From assembly GCA_946479205.1 (NCBI GenBank), contig CAMLFJ010000250.1, positions 1-5,616 of the forward strand: DNA of 5,616 nt. The letters run 5' to 3'. A model generated the notes under the pieces. That model saw nothing but the letters and a program-made list of their open reading frames with translations, made no database searches and was not told where the DNA came from. Both the position numbers and the translations under genes were made by a program. This document shows, in pieces, positions 5,519 through 5,616 of this stretch; position 1 is the first letter of the stretch; each line of letters starts with the position of its first letter. This DNA comes from an uncultured bacterium (GTDB lineage: Bacteria > Methylomirabilota > Methylomirabilia > Rokubacteriales > CSP1-6).

Positions 5519-5616
5519 TCCTTCACCCAGTCCGCGGTCTCCACCGTCACCCGGTAGCGCCCGCCCGCGTCGGCCACCGGCACCGCGAACACCGAGCGCC
5601 CGCCCGAGAGCACGTC
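5509..5616 (-). CDS. C-terminal end of an unrecognised protein (partial)
   Basis: An open - strand frame enters from the right edge and ends with TAG at 5511-5509, giving 35 residues (begins DVLSGGRSVFAVPVADAG, ends VTVETADWVKECR). Third positions are almost all G or C, and a stop overlapping the next start by 10 bases is typical of a real operon gene. The segment looks like alternating beta strands with a final cysteine-containing tail. The fragment is too short to name a family. Confidence 0.65.
   Translation of the reverse strand, partial: DVLSGGRSVFAVPVADAGGRYRVTVETADWVKECR

Overview
This 5.6 kb window is bacterial, densely coding and very GC-rich (third codon positions are nearly all G or C). 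No tRNA, rRNA, CRISPR array, insertion sequence or phage gene is visible. The mix of short-chain dehydrogenase, luciferase-like monooxygenase, nitroreductase and hydrolase genes, with a membrane channel fused to glyoxalase-fold domains, suggests a chromosomal segment of a high-GC soil or sediment bacterium. A Rokubacteria/Methylomirabilota-like or deltaproteobacterial-type lineage is possible, but that is inference from codon and gene character, not from a marker gene.

Left half, + strand: about 157 bases hold only ambiguous coding edges. A 631-codon gene follows (158-2053), joining three parts in one unbroken frame: a complete aquaporin/MIP channel with two NPA motifs, a seventh hydrophobic segment resembling a signal peptide or signal anchor, and two tandem VOC (glyoxalase/bleomycin-resistance/dioxygenase) domains. 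The predicted topology puts the VOC domains outside the cytoplasm. After 43 bases comes a 78-codon zinc-finger (zf-HC2/anti-sigma-like) protein (2097-2333), probably cotranscribed. A 180-base gap with an imperfect hairpin and a small repeat cluster leads to an SDR oxidoreductase (2514-3263) with a strong ribosome binding site.

Right half, - strand: four tightly packed genes run right to left and converge on the SDR. They are the C-terminal end of an unrecognised protein (enters at 5616, stops at 5509), a serine carboxylesterase/phospholipase-like hydrolase (5518-4844), a nitroreductase-family flavoprotein (4819-4199) and an LLM-class flavin/F420-type oxidoreductase (4202-3294). Overlaps of 10 and 4 bases and a 24-base gap point to one translationally coupled operon. 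The two flavin-type enzymes plus a hydrolase suggest small-molecule or xenobiotic metabolism; the substrate cannot be read from the sequence.

The main item of interest is the aquaporin-VOC-VOC fusion. It physically couples a small-solute pore to an extracytoplasmic tandem glyoxalase-fold module, carries a Cys/His cluster at the cytoplasmic end of the channel, has a non-water-type selectivity filter by alignment, and has reciprocally incomplete metal-ligand sets in its two VOC domains.
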